NCBI RefSeq assembly: GCF_012844455.2
Contig: NZ_JABBCQ020000010.1
Location: 110,786 to 174,785 of the forward strand
Reading direction: 5' to 3'
Length of the DNA stretch: 64,000 bases
Source of the DNA: Comamonas suwonensis
GTDB taxonomy: Bacteria; Pseudomonadota; Gammaproteobacteria; Burkholderiales; Burkholderiaceae_C
Under the pieces are notes generated by a model, which was not told where the DNA came from, searched no databases, and worked only from the letters and a program-made list of their open reading frames with translations. Positions 1 to 9,041 of this stretch are shown here, piece by piece. The number at the start of each line of letters is the position of its first letter. Positions within the stretch are counted from its first letter, which is position 1. The position numbers and the translations under genes are program-made.

Positions 1-33
1 CGCCGCTAGCGAACTATGTAATTCATAGCACTA

Positions 34-52
34 CGCGCCATGTATTGGCGCG
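34..52. repeat. short hairpin upstream of first gene's 3' end
   Basis: A 7-bp perfect inverted repeat (CGCGCCA, loop TGTAT, TGGCGCG). There is no T-run on either side, so it is not a clear terminator. Nothing else is recognisable in bases 1 to 207, which lie downstream of the minus-strand PepSY gene. Confidence 0.35.
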
Positions 53-207
53 ATTTCCACGCTTAGGTATTCAAAACTGTTTCTAGGAAATCGCCACGCA
101 CTAATATATTAATAGCGCAAAACCGATCCACCCTGATGGCGCAGTCAGCAAAGACCAGGCCGCCAGAGCAGATTGGCAGCCCGGTCTCGCTACCGGTTCA
201 AGACCAG

Positions 208-750
208 TCAGTCCTTCTTGCTACCCGTGACCTGACCGGTCAGGGCATCGAGCTTGATCTTCATGACTTGGCCATCCGCCTGCAGCACCTTGACGCTATA
301 GCTGGTCTTGCCCCAGTCGGAGTCCAGATCTGCTTCCACAGCCTTGCCAGCCGTATGGGCGGTCGCCGCAGCAATGGCCTGAATCAAGGACACCTTGGCT
401 TCGCCGACCCGCTTCACATCCTTGTTCTTGGCCTTACCCTTGTTCTTGTACAGGGCCGCCTCGCCGTTGGTGGCATTGACATGCACATCCACCTCTTCAT
501 TCGCCGGGGTCAGCAGCTTGACTTCGTAATGCAAACCCGCTCCCTGCTGGCCATGACCATCCCTGTCCAACTCGGCTTCCACAGGTTTGCCCGGTACCGT
601 TTGGGCGGCCTTTTCAATGGCCTGCTCCAGGGACAAACTGGCCTGACTGGTGAGGGCTTGCCATTCAGCCCCGGATTTAGCCAGAGCGGGCAATGCGGCT
701 GCAGACAGCGACAAAGCGGCGGAAAGAGCGACTACGCGAAATGGATTCAT
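208..750 (-). CDS. exported tandem PepSY-domain protein
   Basis: A 180-residue protein with an N-terminal signal peptide (hydrophobic run about residues 5-22, Ala-rich cleavage site ending LPALA), so it should act in the periplasm. Two homologous PepSY-like units follow, about residues 38-90 and 110-175. Each carries the pattern SL.QAI..A....GK.VEA.LD.D. PepSY domains are known as peptidase-inhibitory or protein-binding modules; the partner here is unknown. The ATG has a good AGGAG Shine-Dalgarno 9 bases upstream. It appears monocistronic, and the C-terminus is rich in Lys. Confidence 0.85.
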   Translation of the reverse strand: MNPFRVVALSAALSLSAAALPALAKSGAEWQALTSQASLSLEQAIEKAAQTVPGKPVEAELDRDGHGQQGAGLHYEVKLLTPANEEVDVHVNATNGEAALYKNKGKAKNKDVKRVGEAKVSLIQAIAAATAHTAGKAVEADLDSDWGKTSYSVKVLQADGQVMKIKLDALTGQVTGSKKD

Positions 751-921
751 GACTCGACTCCTACTGGTTGGTTAACAGTCTTCAATGTCCGATGCGCCGG
801 CAGGTTCTGCCAGCCATAGACATATCCTAGGCTTTTTATCTAGGGACAGCTTGTACTGAATCAAGCATCCGAACCATCATGCCTCGAATTTCCAGGCTCG
901 AAGAAACCACCGAAGCCCTCT

Positions 922-950
922 CAAGCAAAAGGCCCGCCATAGGCGGGCCT
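922..950 (-). terminator. Rho-independent terminator of the monooxygenase/DUF2783 unit
   Basis: A perfect 9-bp stem (AGGCCCGCC, loop ATA, GGCGGGCCT) is followed on the minus strand by TTTTGCTT. It lies just downstream of the DUF2783 stop codon. Confidence 0.8.
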
Positions 951-970
951 CTGGTTCAAGCCAGTGAAGG

Positions 971-1162
971 CTACAAGTCACGCTGGGCAGCGGCCAGCAT
1001 TTCAGCAAACCGACCAGCATTACCCAACTCATTGGCGGCCAGCAGCGCCAGCTTGACCAGCAGCAGCTCCGATTTTTCAGCGCCCACGGTGTCAATGGCG
1101 GTGGCCAGCTGGTCGTATACGGTTTCAAGGCCAGCGATATCCAGAGTGTTTGTAGTGTTCAT
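971..1162 (-). CDS. DUF2783 small protein
   Basis: A 63-residue protein resembling DUF2783, a short helical family usually encoded beside FAD-dependent aromatic monooxygenases. That is the context here: its start lies 11 bases after the monooxygenase stop, with a strong GAGGAG ribosome binding site, so the two are very likely co-transcribed and co-translated. No catalytic motif is visible. An accessory role for the monooxygenase is inferred from context only. Confidence 0.75.
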   Translation of the reverse strand: MNTTNTLDIAGLETVYDQLATAIDTVGAEKSELLLVKLALLAANELGNAGRFAEMLAAAQRDL

Positions 1163-1173
1163 GGTGATTCTCC

Positions 1174-2871
1174 TCAGGCGGGCAAAGCGGCTTTGAATGC
1201 AGCTTGCAGGCGATTGGCGTCCAGCGCCATCCAGCGCGCGCAGACATGCTGATCGGGGCGCAGCAGGTAGGCTGCGCCGTTGGCCATCACGCCGTAGCGG
1301 GTGCGGCAGCGGCCTTCGCTGTCATCCAGTACCACATCGGCACCATCAATAGCGGCCACGTTCTGGCTGCTTACCGCAATCAGTCGCACGCCAATGCGGC
1401 GTGCTTTGATGCCATCGATCACGGCACGCAGCTCGGCCGGGATGGCTGTGCCGTCGGTGAAGTACAGCAGGTCAAACCCGCCGCCCAGCTGGTCGAGCAG
1501 ATAGCTGTCTGGCGCAAAGCGCACATTGACGGGCGGTGCGCCGTGGGCGGGGCCAGCTTTGAAAAGCAGGTTATCGTCACCCACGCTGTTAAGCGGAGAC
1601 TGGGCATACTCATGCGGGCGCGAGGTGCGCCAGTGGTAGAGCGGGCCGACAAAGGGCTGGCTCAGCGACAGAGACAGCACGGCATCGCGCAGCAGCCTGA
1701 AACCGCGCGTGGGCGGTGCCATGAAGCGCGTGCTCTTGCCTGCTTCCTCCACAATCTCGCGGGCTGCACCCACGCGCTCGCTGCTATAGCTGTCCAGCAG
1801 CTTGCGGCTGGCCGCACCCTTTGCCACCAGCGCCAGCCGCCAGCCCAGCGCCTGCGCATCCTGAAACCCGGTATTGGCACCGCGCACGCCAAAAATGGGC
1901 AGCATGTGGGCCGCATCGCCCGCAAAAATCACCGAGCCGTGTACATAGTTCGGCAAGGTCAGCGCGCGGGCCGAATAGACCGAGCTCCAATCCATCTCCC
2001 AGGGCGTGCCGCCAAAGCCGATCATCTCCAGCTGGGCATCAATGCGCGCCTTGAGCGACTCGGGTTTGAGTGCGTCTTCGGGGTCTTCACCCGCAGGTAA
2101 CTGATAGTCCACACGCCAGATACCGTGCGGCTCGCGGTGCATAAGGATGGTGTTGCCGGGATTCCACGTGGGGTCGAAAAATGCCAGACGCTCGGTGGGC
2201 AGCGGCAGGTCGATGCGGATATCGGCAATCACAAAGCGGCCTTCGTAAGACGCGCCTTCCATTAGCAGATTCATGGCTGTGCGGATACCCGAACGCGCGC
2301 CATCACAGGCTACCAGCCAATCAGCGCGCAGCTCATATAGGCCTTCCGGCGTATCGACTTCGACAAACGCCTGCTCGCCTTTCTGTTCGACCTTGTTGAC
2401 ACGATTGCCCCAGCGCACCTCGATCAGTGGGTTGGCTTCCACGGCTTCGACCAGATATTCCTCCAGAAACTGCTGTTGCAGATTGATCATGGGGAAGAAG
2501 CGGTCGTCATCGACTCGGGCATTTTCCATGCGGTACACACGCTGGCCGCGGTAAATGCTGTTGCCGTAGCACCAGGGCAAGCCGGTTTCGGTCACGCGAT
2601 GAGCCACGCCCACCTGCTGCAAAATTTCCATGGAGCGGCGCGTAAACACAATGGCGCGGCTGCCTTCTGATACCTGCAGCTCCGATTCAAGCACCACACA
2701 GCGTTGGCCGTGGCGCGCCATTTCCAGTGCCGTGGTCAGGCCCACAGGGCCGGTGCCGACAATGACCACGGGGTGGTTCTGCTCACCCGGATGCTGAGAC
2801 GCCAGCCACGGTTTGTGAACCTGGTACTGGTAATAAATGGAGCGGCGTGGCTCGGCGTAAGGCTGATGCAT
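1174..2871 (-). CDS. FAD-dependent aromatic-ring monooxygenase (MhpA/PHBH-like)
   Basis: A 565-residue flavoprotein hydroxylase. It has an N-terminal Rossmann motif IVGTGPVGLTTAL at about residues 35-47, the internal DG motif in ACDGARSG, and the second FAD motif FAGDAAHMLPIFGVRGANTG in the middle. The C-terminal ~150 residues are a thioredoxin-like tail typical of the phenol and 3-(3-hydroxyphenyl)propionate hydroxylase group. These enzymes use NAD(P)H and O2 to hydroxylate an aromatic substrate; the substrate here cannot be read from the sequence. I chose the ATG at 2871 because GGAGAC precedes it. It forms an operon with DUF2783 and lies downstream of a LuxR-type regulator on the same strand. 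Confidence 0.85.
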   Translation of the reverse strand: MHQPYAEPRRSIYYQYQVHKPWLASQHPGEQNHPVVIVGTGPVGLTTALEMARHGQRCVVLESELQVSEGSRAIVFTRRSMEILQQVGVAHRVTETGLPWCYGNSIYRGQRVYRMENARVDDDRFFPMINLQQQFLEEYLVEAVEANPLIEVRWGNRVNKVEQKGEQAFVEVDTPEGLYELRADWLVACDGARSGIRTAMNLLMEGASYEGRFVIADIRIDLPLPTERLAFFDPTWNPGNTILMHREPHGIWRVDYQLPAGEDPEDALKPESLKARIDAQLEMIGFGGTPWEMDWSSVYSARALTLPNYVHGSVIFAGDAAHMLPIFGVRGANTGFQDAQALGWRLALVAKGAASRKLLDSYSSERVGAAREIVEEAGKSTRFMAPPTRGFRLLRDAVLSLSLSQPFVGPLYHWRTSRPHEYAQSPLNSVGDDNLLFKAGPAHGAPPVNVRFAPDSYLLDQLGGGFDLLYFTDGTAIPAELRAVIDGIKARRIGVRLIAVSSQNVAAIDGADVVLDDSEGRCRTRYGVMANGAAYLLRPDQHVCARWMALDANRLQAAFKAALPA

Positions 2872-3056
2872 GTTTTTTGTCTCCGGGGCGCTGTTTTGAT
2901 CCGGCCAGCGCACTCGGCACCCAAGTCACTGGCTTTGAGATGCAGTGTAGAAAAGCGGCAGCCCGCCCATGTCACCAAATGAGGACATGTTCTTGTGTCC
3001 ACACCATTTCAAACAAAAAAAGCCCCTAGCCCTTTAAAAATAAGCGCAGGAAGCTA

Positions 3057-3956
3057 TCAAAAATGAGAGTTTACGGCGTCCGCCGGCTCCATCAGCAAGG
3101 CAAATAGCTCTCTCTGGCCTTGTACGCCCAGCTTGGCGCAGACTCGCTTTACATAGGTGCGTGCACTGCTGACGGTAATGCCCAGCCGCTGTGCCAGCGC
3201 CTCTGCATCAAGCCCCTGCGCCAGCGCCCTGACAACATCCAGGTCACGCGGCGTCAGCTGCTCAAAACGACGCTGCAGCCGGGCCAGCACGAGCCCAACC
3301 AAGTCATCCTGCAGCGTCTGCCCCGCGTCATGCAGCCGCATGGCCTGCATGACCAGCGGCGCAAAGGCTTCAATCTGTGCAATGGCGGCAGCATCAAAGC
3401 GGCCATGCTCTTCACCCCGGTACAGGTTGACGGACAGCCAGCGCGCGTTTTCCTGCAGCATCAGCAGCGACAGCCGCTCGGCAATGTGCGGCTGGGTGTA
3501 GCACACATGGCGGTATTCGGGGTGCCGCACATCTTCCGGGGCTTGACGGTGCAACCACACACGTGGCTTGGCATGCGGGTCTTTGGCCAGCCGCGCCAGC
3601 TCCGTTTTCATAATGCGCTGCGAGCCATCCAGCCGGTAAAAGCGCTCACTGTAGTCCTGCGAGATCATGGGCAGCGCACCTGTTCGCGCTCTGTCGCCCA
3701 TGCCCACCACGCGCGGCCGCGCCATGCCTTGAAATGAAAAAATGGTGCATTGGGCCAGTGGTACTTGGCGACCGAGTAAATGCAAGATCTGTTCCGCCAC
3801 CGCATCGCTGCTGCCACCACTCAAGCTGCTCCGCCCCACCTTCTCCAGCATCGCCGTCACATCGGCCAGCGCCACAGGCAACACCGCCGTCTGCGCAGCG
3901 GCGGGCAGCAGCATCCAGTGGGAAGGATCAGCAAACGATGTGGTCGAGGCAATCAT
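3057..3956 (-). CDS. LuxR-family (GerE-type HTH) transcriptional regulator
   Basis: A 299-residue regulator. The last ~65 residues are a GerE/LuxR helix-turn-helix beginning LTPRDLDVVRALAQG and containing GITVSSARTYVKRV. The N-terminal ~220 residues have no phosphoacceptor pattern of a response regulator and may be a ligand-sensing domain of unknown type. It lies about 185 bases upstream of the monooxygenase start on the same strand, so it is the likely pathway-specific regulator (inference). The start ATG lacks a strong ribosome binding site. Confidence 0.8.
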   Translation of the reverse strand: MIASTTSFADPSHWMLLPAAAQTAVLPVALADVTAMLEKVGRSSLSGGSSDAVAEQILHLLGRQVPLAQCTIFSFQGMARPRVVGMGDRARTGALPMISQDYSERFYRLDGSQRIMKTELARLAKDPHAKPRVWLHRQAPEDVRHPEYRHVCYTQPHIAERLSLLMLQENARWLSVNLYRGEEHGRFDAAAIAQIEAFAPLVMQAMRLHDAGQTLQDDLVGLVLARLQRRFEQLTPRDLDVVRALAQGLDAEALAQRLGITVSSARTYVKRVCAKLGVQGQRELFALLMEPADAVNSHF

Positions 3957-4016
3957 GGTCGGAAAACAGGCAGAGGCCGTGATTCTGACTGCACAAGCCG
4001 GTGCGTGACTGCAGAT

Positions 4017-4054
4017 GCAAAAAACCGGCGATCCTTGCAGGGATCAGCCGGTTT
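4017..4054 (-). terminator. Rho-independent terminator after the 55-aa gene
   Basis: An 8-bp outer stem (AAACCGGC/GCCGGTTT) with an inner GATCC/GGATC stem is followed on the minus strand by a six-T run. It sits directly downstream of the small gene at 4088-4255. Confidence 0.8.
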
Positions 4055-4087
4055 GCCGGATGCCTCAGTTCAGAGGAGTTCAGTGGC

Positions 4088-4255
4088 TTACCACTCGCCT
4101 ACATTGCGTATGCGTTGCAGCAGGTCCCATTCATCTTCAGGCGTGCTGGCCTGCAGGGGCTGAGCCTCCAGCAACTCCTGCGCCAGGGGCGGAGGGGTGA
4201 AATGCTCATGGCCAAACGTGTGTTCGCTCAGGGTCTGTGGCTGGGGAATGTTCAT
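4088..4255 (-). CDS. small hypothetical protein (55 aa)
   Basis: A 55-residue acidic, Pro- and Glu-rich protein starting MNIPQPQTLSEHTFGHEHF and ending RIRNVGEW. It has a textbook AAAGGAGG ribosome binding site and its own terminator, which argue that it is translated. No domain, signal peptide or membrane segment is visible, and I do not recognise a family. It is divergent from yigZ. Confidence 0.6.
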   Translation of the reverse strand: MNIPQPQTLSEHTFGHEHFTPPPLAQELLEAQPLQASTPEDEWDLLQRIRNVGEW

Positions 4256-4444
4256 GACCGCCTCCTTTGCAAGTAGCTTAATCATGGGAGCTGCGCCAGC
4301 TTGTAGGAACCGGATTAACACCACTGTCGATCAAACCCCACAAGCCGCGTCGTCGTGTCATTAAAGCGTCATGACTGAAGCAATCCAGCAAACTGCGCCG
4401 TATCGGCAAGCGACCCAATCTTTGCGGTTATGCTGCCGCACGCT

Positions 4445-5050
4445 ATGCCTCAGACTCTTCGTGCCCCTGCCTCCAGTGAACTGATCATCAAGAAAAGCCG
4501 TTTCATCGGTTGTGTGCAGCCGATGACGGACCGGGCCAGTGCGCAGGCTGTGGTCGATGCGCTGTGGCGCCAGCACCCGGGCGCTGCCCATGTTTGCTGG
4601 GCCTTGCTGGCGGGTGGGCAATCCGCCGCTGTCGATGACGGTGAGCCCAGCGGCACCGCAGGCCGCCCCATGCTGGATGTGCTGCGCCATCAGGACCTTG
4701 AAGGCGTGCTGGCCACTGTGGTGCGTTACTTTGGCGGCATCAAACTGGGCGCTGGCGGGCTGGTGCGCGCCTATACCGATGCGGTAGCGCAAGCGCTGCT
4801 GCAGGCCGAAAAAGTCACTATTCAGCGCATGCAGATATTGCAGTGCACAGCCCCTTATCCGCTGGAGGGGTTGATTCGCCGCATGGTGGATGCTGCGGAC
4901 GGTGCCGAGTTGCTGCAGGTGGATCATGGCAGCGTAGTCACGTTCAAGCTGCAGATGCCGCAATCGACTGCAGACGCCTTCGTCAGCGCGCTCAACGAAA
5001 GCGGTCAGGGGCGTATCGGGTGGATCAAGCCAGACGCGCTTGAAGACTGA
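4445..5050 (+). CDS. yigZ: YigZ/IMPACT family protein (UPF0029)
   Basis: About 201 residues. The N-terminal UPF0029 domain shows IKKSRFIG near residue 15, DDGEPSGTAGRPML at about 65-78 and VVRYFGGIKLGAGGL at about 95-110. A DUF1949 ferredoxin-like domain occupies the C-terminal ~65 residues. The family is related to eukaryotic IMPACT; its bacterial role is not settled. An in-frame ATG at 4430 is an alternative start; neither has a clear ribosome binding site, and the shorter form fits the usual family N-terminus better. Confidence 0.85.
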   Translation: MPQTLRAPASSELIIKKSRFIGCVQPMTDRASAQAVVDALWRQHPGAAHVCWALLAGGQSAAVDDGEPSGTAGRPMLDVLRHQDLEGVLATVVRYFGGIKLGAGGLVRAYTDAVAQALLQAEKVTIQRMQILQCTAPYPLEGLIRRMVDAADGAELLQVDHGSVVTFKLQMPQSTADAFVSALNESGQGRIGWIKPDALED

Positions 5051-5098
5051 CGCGAAGCCTGCAACCCACCCTGCCCCCACGCCTGCTTCTAGCAGGTC

Positions 5099-5605
5099 TC
5101 AATTCACCAGCGAGGACTGATCAACCGCCGCCTGCAAATGCAGCAGCGTGAAGTACAGCGTCACATCGCCTTGCTGATCAATAAACGTGCCCACGGCACG
5201 CTGCAGGCGGGCGGCGATGCACAGGCATTCCAGCGCCTCGGGGCGACCGCCGGGAATACGGGCCGTTGTCAACAGCGACAAATGGTTTTCACGCCCAAAG
5301 TCATGCACTACCTCCAGCGCTTCGCCATGCTGACGGGGAATCGCCTCATTGGCCCAGCTCCAGACAAAGCTGCCTTCTTCCTCGCTGCTGGTCCCTACCA
5401 GGCAGATGGTGGCGATCACCTCGTGCAACGGGCCTTGCAGCTCCAGCAAGGCCCGGTCCAGGTCCCAGCGGTACTTGGGGTTGGCCTGCAGGCCCAATTG
5501 CTGGGGCCATTCGGCATTACGGGCCTGCATCATTTCAACGGCCTCGCGGCTCCAGGCGGCCCAGTCAGTGGTCTGTTCTGCTGAAGGTTTTCCTTGTTCG
5601 CTCAT
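5099..5605 (-). CDS. DUF6882-type hypothetical protein
   Basis: A 168-residue soluble protein with the central pattern FVWSWANEAIP that marks the DUF6882 family. Function is unknown. I chose the ATG at 5605 over an upstream in-frame start because an AAGGGA element precedes it and the Ser/Glu-rich N-terminus begins naturally there. It converges with yigZ; no shared operon is apparent. Confidence 0.7.
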   Translation of the reverse strand: MSEQGKPSAEQTTDWAAWSREAVEMMQARNAEWPQQLGLQANPKYRWDLDRALLELQGPLHEVIATICLVGTSSEEEGSFVWSWANEAIPRQHGEALEVVHDFGRENHLSLLTTARIPGGRPEALECLCIAARLQRAVGTFIDQQGDVTLYFTLLHLQAAVDQSSLVN

Positions 5606-5762
5606 CGCATATCCCTTGCTGTCAATGGGCTGCATTGTCGGGCAAGTGCGTCGGTCATGAAGCCAGCCTCTGCGTTTCTACCCACTTCATTCGGACGATT
5701 CAGCGCCCACTCGGCCCGCCACAGACTGCTCCAGCGCATGACAACCACACGGAGACTGATTC

Positions 5763-6998
5763 ATGACCCCTGCCCCCACGAGAGTGACGCCACCGAAGCC
5801 CCTGCGCCACGCCATGGCCGCCCTGAGCCTGCTGGCTGCCAGTACCGTCCCCGCCGCCTTTGCCCAGCAAGTCAGCCCTCAAACACCGGGCCACATGCTG
5901 GCCATGGAGCCGTTGGCGCAAGCCTTCAGCCTGGCTGACGCCGCCAGCGCCCATGCCATCTGGTACTCATCCACCGATGGAATGGCCGCAGACCCAGCCA
6001 AGGCAGGCCAGCTTGTCACGTCCGGCGCGGTATTTCTGCCCAAGGGCACAGCGCCTGCGGGCGGCTGGCCTGTGGTGGCCTGGGCCCACGGCACAGTGGG
6101 GATTGGCGACAACTGCGCCCCATCACGCAACCCGCGCTCTGAGCGCGATGCCGAGTACCTCAACAGCTGGCTCAAAGAAGGCTATGCCATCGTCGCCACC
6201 GACTATCAAGGCCTTGGCACGCCCGGCCCCCACGCCTATCTGAACAGCCGTGCGGCGGCCCACTCCACGCTTGACTCCCTGCGTGCAGCGCTGAGTAACA
6301 AGGCATTACAACTGAGCGAAAAAATCGTCATCGTCGGCCAGTCTCAGGGCGCGGCAGCCGCCTTTGCCACGGCAGGCTTTGCTTCGGCTTATGCGCCAGA
6401 GCTGAAGATTCTGGGCACGGTTGCCACCGGCACGCCCCATTCCGGCAAGCTCACCAAAGACGGCAAAATTCAATACCGCGCCAGCCGTGCCGAGCAAGAG
6501 CGCGTGGACACCTCCATCGCCTACATCCTCTATATCGCCGCCGTCGCCAACCAGTCCGACCCCAGCCTGCCCGCCCAGTCCGTGCTGAGCGACAAGGGCC
6601 TTGCCGCCATGAAAGCCGCCGAGACCACCTGCGTGCAGCCCATGTTCGACGTGGTGAAAAACGAGCAGCTCAGTTGGACCAATACCTTCAAGACGGACTT
6701 CATGAGCTACTACGCCAAGCCCTTCAACCAGGGCAAATTCCCCACCCTCAAACTTGCCGCGCCCGTCTTTCTGGGCATAGGTGGAGCCGATGTGGATGCG
6801 CCCACACAGTTCCAGCAAGATCTGGTCGAGCAAAGCTGCGAGGCAGGCAGCATCGTCGAAGCGCATACCTATCCCGGGCTCGACCACTCCCAGACCGTCA
6901 ACCGCTCCTTTCAGGACTCGCGCCTGTTTGCGCGCAAGCTGATTCAGGGGGAGGCAGTCAAAGGCAATTGCCGCGCGCACGCAACGGCCTCCCGATAA
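5763..6998 (+). CDS. secreted lipase-like alpha/beta hydrolase
   Basis: A 411-residue exported hydrolase. A signal peptide covers about residues 1-35 (ending PAAFAQ). The nucleophile elbow GQSQG lies at about residue 195. A candidate acid is in GGADVDAPTQF at about 340 and a candidate base in GLDHSQT at about 375. The order and spacing match the secretory lipase (LIP) family, which hydrolyses ester lipids outside the cytoplasm. A CGGAGA ribosome binding site precedes the ATG. It appears monocistronic. Confidence 0.85.
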   Translation: MTPAPTRVTPPKPLRHAMAALSLLAASTVPAAFAQQVSPQTPGHMLAMEPLAQAFSLADAASAHAIWYSSTDGMAADPAKAGQLVTSGAVFLPKGTAPAGGWPVVAWAHGTVGIGDNCAPSRNPRSERDAEYLNSWLKEGYAIVATDYQGLGTPGPHAYLNSRAAAHSTLDSLRAALSNKALQLSEKIVIVGQSQGAAAAFATAGFASAYAPELKILGTVATGTPHSGKLTKDGKIQYRASRAEQERVDTSIAYILYIAAVANQSDPSLPAQSVLSDKGLAAMKAAETTCVQPMFDVVKNEQLSWTNTFKTDFMSYYAKPFNQGKFPTLKLAAPVFLGIGGADVDAPTQFQQDLVEQSCEAGSIVEAHTYPGLDHSQTVNRSFQDSRLFARKLIQGEAVKGNCRAHATASR

Positions 6999-7054
6999 GC
7001 ACGCAGGCCTTCGGGACACGATTAGGGCTCGATTTCACGGGATTGCATAAATAA

Positions 7055-7070
7055 CTGTATTTATATACAG
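7055..7070. promoter_or_regulatory. LexA (SOS) box upstream of the ycaQ-like gene
   Basis: CTGTATTTATATACAG is a perfect CTGT-N8-ACAG dyad, extended to AACTGTAT/ATACAGTT, with an AT-only core as in proteobacterial LexA operators. It ends 30 bases before the GTG start of a predicted DNA-repair glycosylase. Confidence 0.75.
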
Positions 7071-7100
7071 TTAAATGCTTTCAGCCACCCAAACACTGCC

Positions 7101-8243
7101 GTGCCCCACCCCATTGCGCTCACTTTTTTACAGCAGCTGGCGCTTTCACAGCAAGGGCTAGGCGCTCAATCCGCCTTTGGCAGCGGACTGGATGGAACGC
7201 TGCGCGCCATAGAGCATCTGGGCTATGTGCAGATTGACACTCTGTCCGTCATCGAGCGCGCCCACCACCATGTGCTCTGGAGCCGGGTGCCCGGCTATGC
7301 CCCTGAGCATCTCAACCAGCTCTGCACGCAGGGGCAGATTTTTGAATACTGGTTTCACGCAGCCGCCTACCTGCCCATGCGCGACTACCGCTTTGCCTTG
7401 CCGCGCATGCAGACCTTCCAGCGCGGTGAGAGTCCGTACTTCAAGAGCGTAGAGCCTAAGCTGATGGCCGAGATCCTGGCCCGCGTGCGCGGCGAGGGCG
7501 AACTGCGCAGCCGCGACCTCAAGGACCGCAACCAAGGCGCATGGTGGAATCAAGGCCCGGGCCGCCGCGCGCTGGACAAGCTCTTCATGCAAGGCGATGT
7601 CATGATCCGCGAGCGCAAAGGCATGGAAAAAATCTATGTGCTGCCCGAGCAATTGCTGCCTGCCGATACAGACTTAAGCGAGCCCAGCGTGCAAGAAATG
7701 GCCGCCCATCTGCTGGAGCAAGCCCTGCGCGCCCATGGCGTGGTGACCTGGACGCAACTCGTGCACCTGCGCACAGGTAAGGCGCTGCGTGCTGCCGTGC
7801 GTGAATTGCTGGATGCTCAAGTTGCAGCAGGCCATCTGATAAGCCTCACGGATTCGGCGCAGCCTGATACCTATCTCCAGCCCTCTGCACTGGCACCCAG
7901 CAGCCACCGCAAACCAGCGGACAAGGTGCAACTGCTCTCCCCTTTCGACAACGCCGTCATTCACCGCGACCGGTTGCAGCAGCTGTTTGGCTTCAACTAC
8001 CGGCTGGAGAGCTACACGCCCGCCGCCAAGCGCATCTACGGCTACTTTTGCCTGCCTGTTCTGTGGCGCGGGCGCTTTGTGGGCCGAGTGGACTGCAAGG
8101 CCAACCGGACTACCAAACGGCTGGACGTGCTGAGCTTGCATCTGGAGACGGCCATTACCGCCGACGCGCGATTTACAGAGAAGTTGAATCAAGCCTTTCA
8201 TGAACTGGCACTGTTTTGCGGCTGCAATCAGGTCCGGCAATGA
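7101..8243 (+). CDS. YcaQ-family winged-helix DNA glycosylase
   Basis: A 380-residue protein of the HTH_42/YcaQ (AlkZ-like) family, which unhooks interstrand crosslinks and removes bulky N-alkyl adducts from DNA. The signature QID motif, in LGYVQIDTLSVIERAHHH at about residues 36-53, corresponds to the catalytic Q-x-D of YcaQ-type enzymes. The conserved SPFDN block at about residue 280 and a C-terminal winged-helix region are present. The start is GTG with a weak ribosome binding site. A perfect LexA box directly upstream predicts induction by DNA damage. Confidence 0.85.
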   Translation: MPHPIALTFLQQLALSQQGLGAQSAFGSGLDGTLRAIEHLGYVQIDTLSVIERAHHHVLWSRVPGYAPEHLNQLCTQGQIFEYWFHAAAYLPMRDYRFALPRMQTFQRGESPYFKSVEPKLMAEILARVRGEGELRSRDLKDRNQGAWWNQGPGRRALDKLFMQGDVMIRERKGMEKIYVLPEQLLPADTDLSEPSVQEMAAHLLEQALRAHGVVTWTQLVHLRTGKALRAAVRELLDAQVAAGHLISLTDSAQPDTYLQPSALAPSSHRKPADKVQLLSPFDNAVIHRDRLQQLFGFNYRLESYTPAAKRIYGYFCLPVLWRGRFVGRVDCKANRTTKRLDVLSLHLETAITADARFTEKLNQAFHELALFCGCNQVRQ

Positions 8244-8289
8244 GGGGCAATGCTTTTACCCTGCATCCCAGGGCTGCAGAAAAACTCCC

Positions 8290-8350
8290 AATTTGATAGC
8301 TTCCAGCGCTTGATACACAAGCTCTGGAAGCCAAAACCAATCAGATAGCA
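8290..8350. repeat. intergenic hairpin repeat, comamonad type
   Basis: Flanked by TTTGATAGC and CAGATAGC, with a stem GCTTCCAG/CTGGAAGC at 8299-8331 and an inner CGCTTG/CAAGC stem. It belongs to the same family as several other spacers in this window (for example 9407, 11160, 22094, 30029). Confidence 0.6.
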
Positions 8351-8446
8351 GCATCTGCAACGCAAACGACAGCTTTCGCGCGCCCACTCATGCCATGCTT
8401 GATCCGTGGAGCAAAGAGTCAAGACACCGCCAAGGAGACAAGACGC

Positions 8447-9028
8447 ATGAAAAACCGCTACCCCTTTCCCGACCTGAGCAATCTGCCCGAAGACATCCAG
8501 CAGCGCATTACCGAGGTGCAGCAAAAATCCGGCTTTGTGCCCAATGTATTTCTGGCTTTCGCCCGCCGCCCGGCCGAATGGCGCGCCTTTTTTGCCTATC
8601 ACGATGCCTTGATGCTCAAGGAAGAAGGCAGCCTGACCAAGGGCGAGCGCGAGATGATCGTCACCACCACCAGCGCCGCCAACCAGTGTCTGTACTGCGT
8701 GGTGGCCCACGGTGCCATCTTGCGCATCTACGAGAAAAAGCCGCTGATTGCCGACCAGGTCGCGGTCAACTACCGCAAGGCCGACATCAGCCCTCGCGAG
8801 CGCGCCATGCTGGACTTTGCGATGAAGGTCTGCCAGCGCAGCCAAGAGATTGACGACGCCGACTACGAAGCGCTCTACCCCCACGGTTTTGACGATGAAG
8901 ACATCTGGGACATTGCCGCCATCACGGCGTTCTTCGGACTCTCCAACCGCATGGCCAGCTTTGCCGGCATGACACCCAACCCCGAGTTCTATCTGATGGG
9001 CCGCGTGCCGCGCGAGAAAAAAGCCTGA
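8447..9028 (+). CDS. AhpD-like peroxidase-related protein (carboxymuconolactone decarboxylase fold)
   Basis: A 193-residue protein of the peroxidase-related/AhpD-like group. The active-site pair is seen in CLYCVVAHG at about residue 82 (CxxCxxxH), the motif by which AhpD-type proteins reduce disulfides or peroxides. The C-terminal segment NRMASFAGMTPNPEFY is typical of this subfamily. The ATG at 8447 is chosen because AAGGAG lies about 10 bases upstream. The substrate and reductant are unknown. Confidence 0.8.
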   Translation: MKNRYPFPDLSNLPEDIQQRITEVQQKSGFVPNVFLAFARRPAEWRAFFAYHDALMLKEEGSLTKGEREMIVTTTSAANQCLYCVVAHGAILRIYEKKPLIADQVAVNYRKADISPRERAMLDFAMKVCQRSQEIDDADYEALYPHGFDDEDIWDIAAITAFFGLSNRMASFAGMTPNPEFYLMGRVPREKKA

Positions 9029-9041
9029 AATTTTTTCGAAG

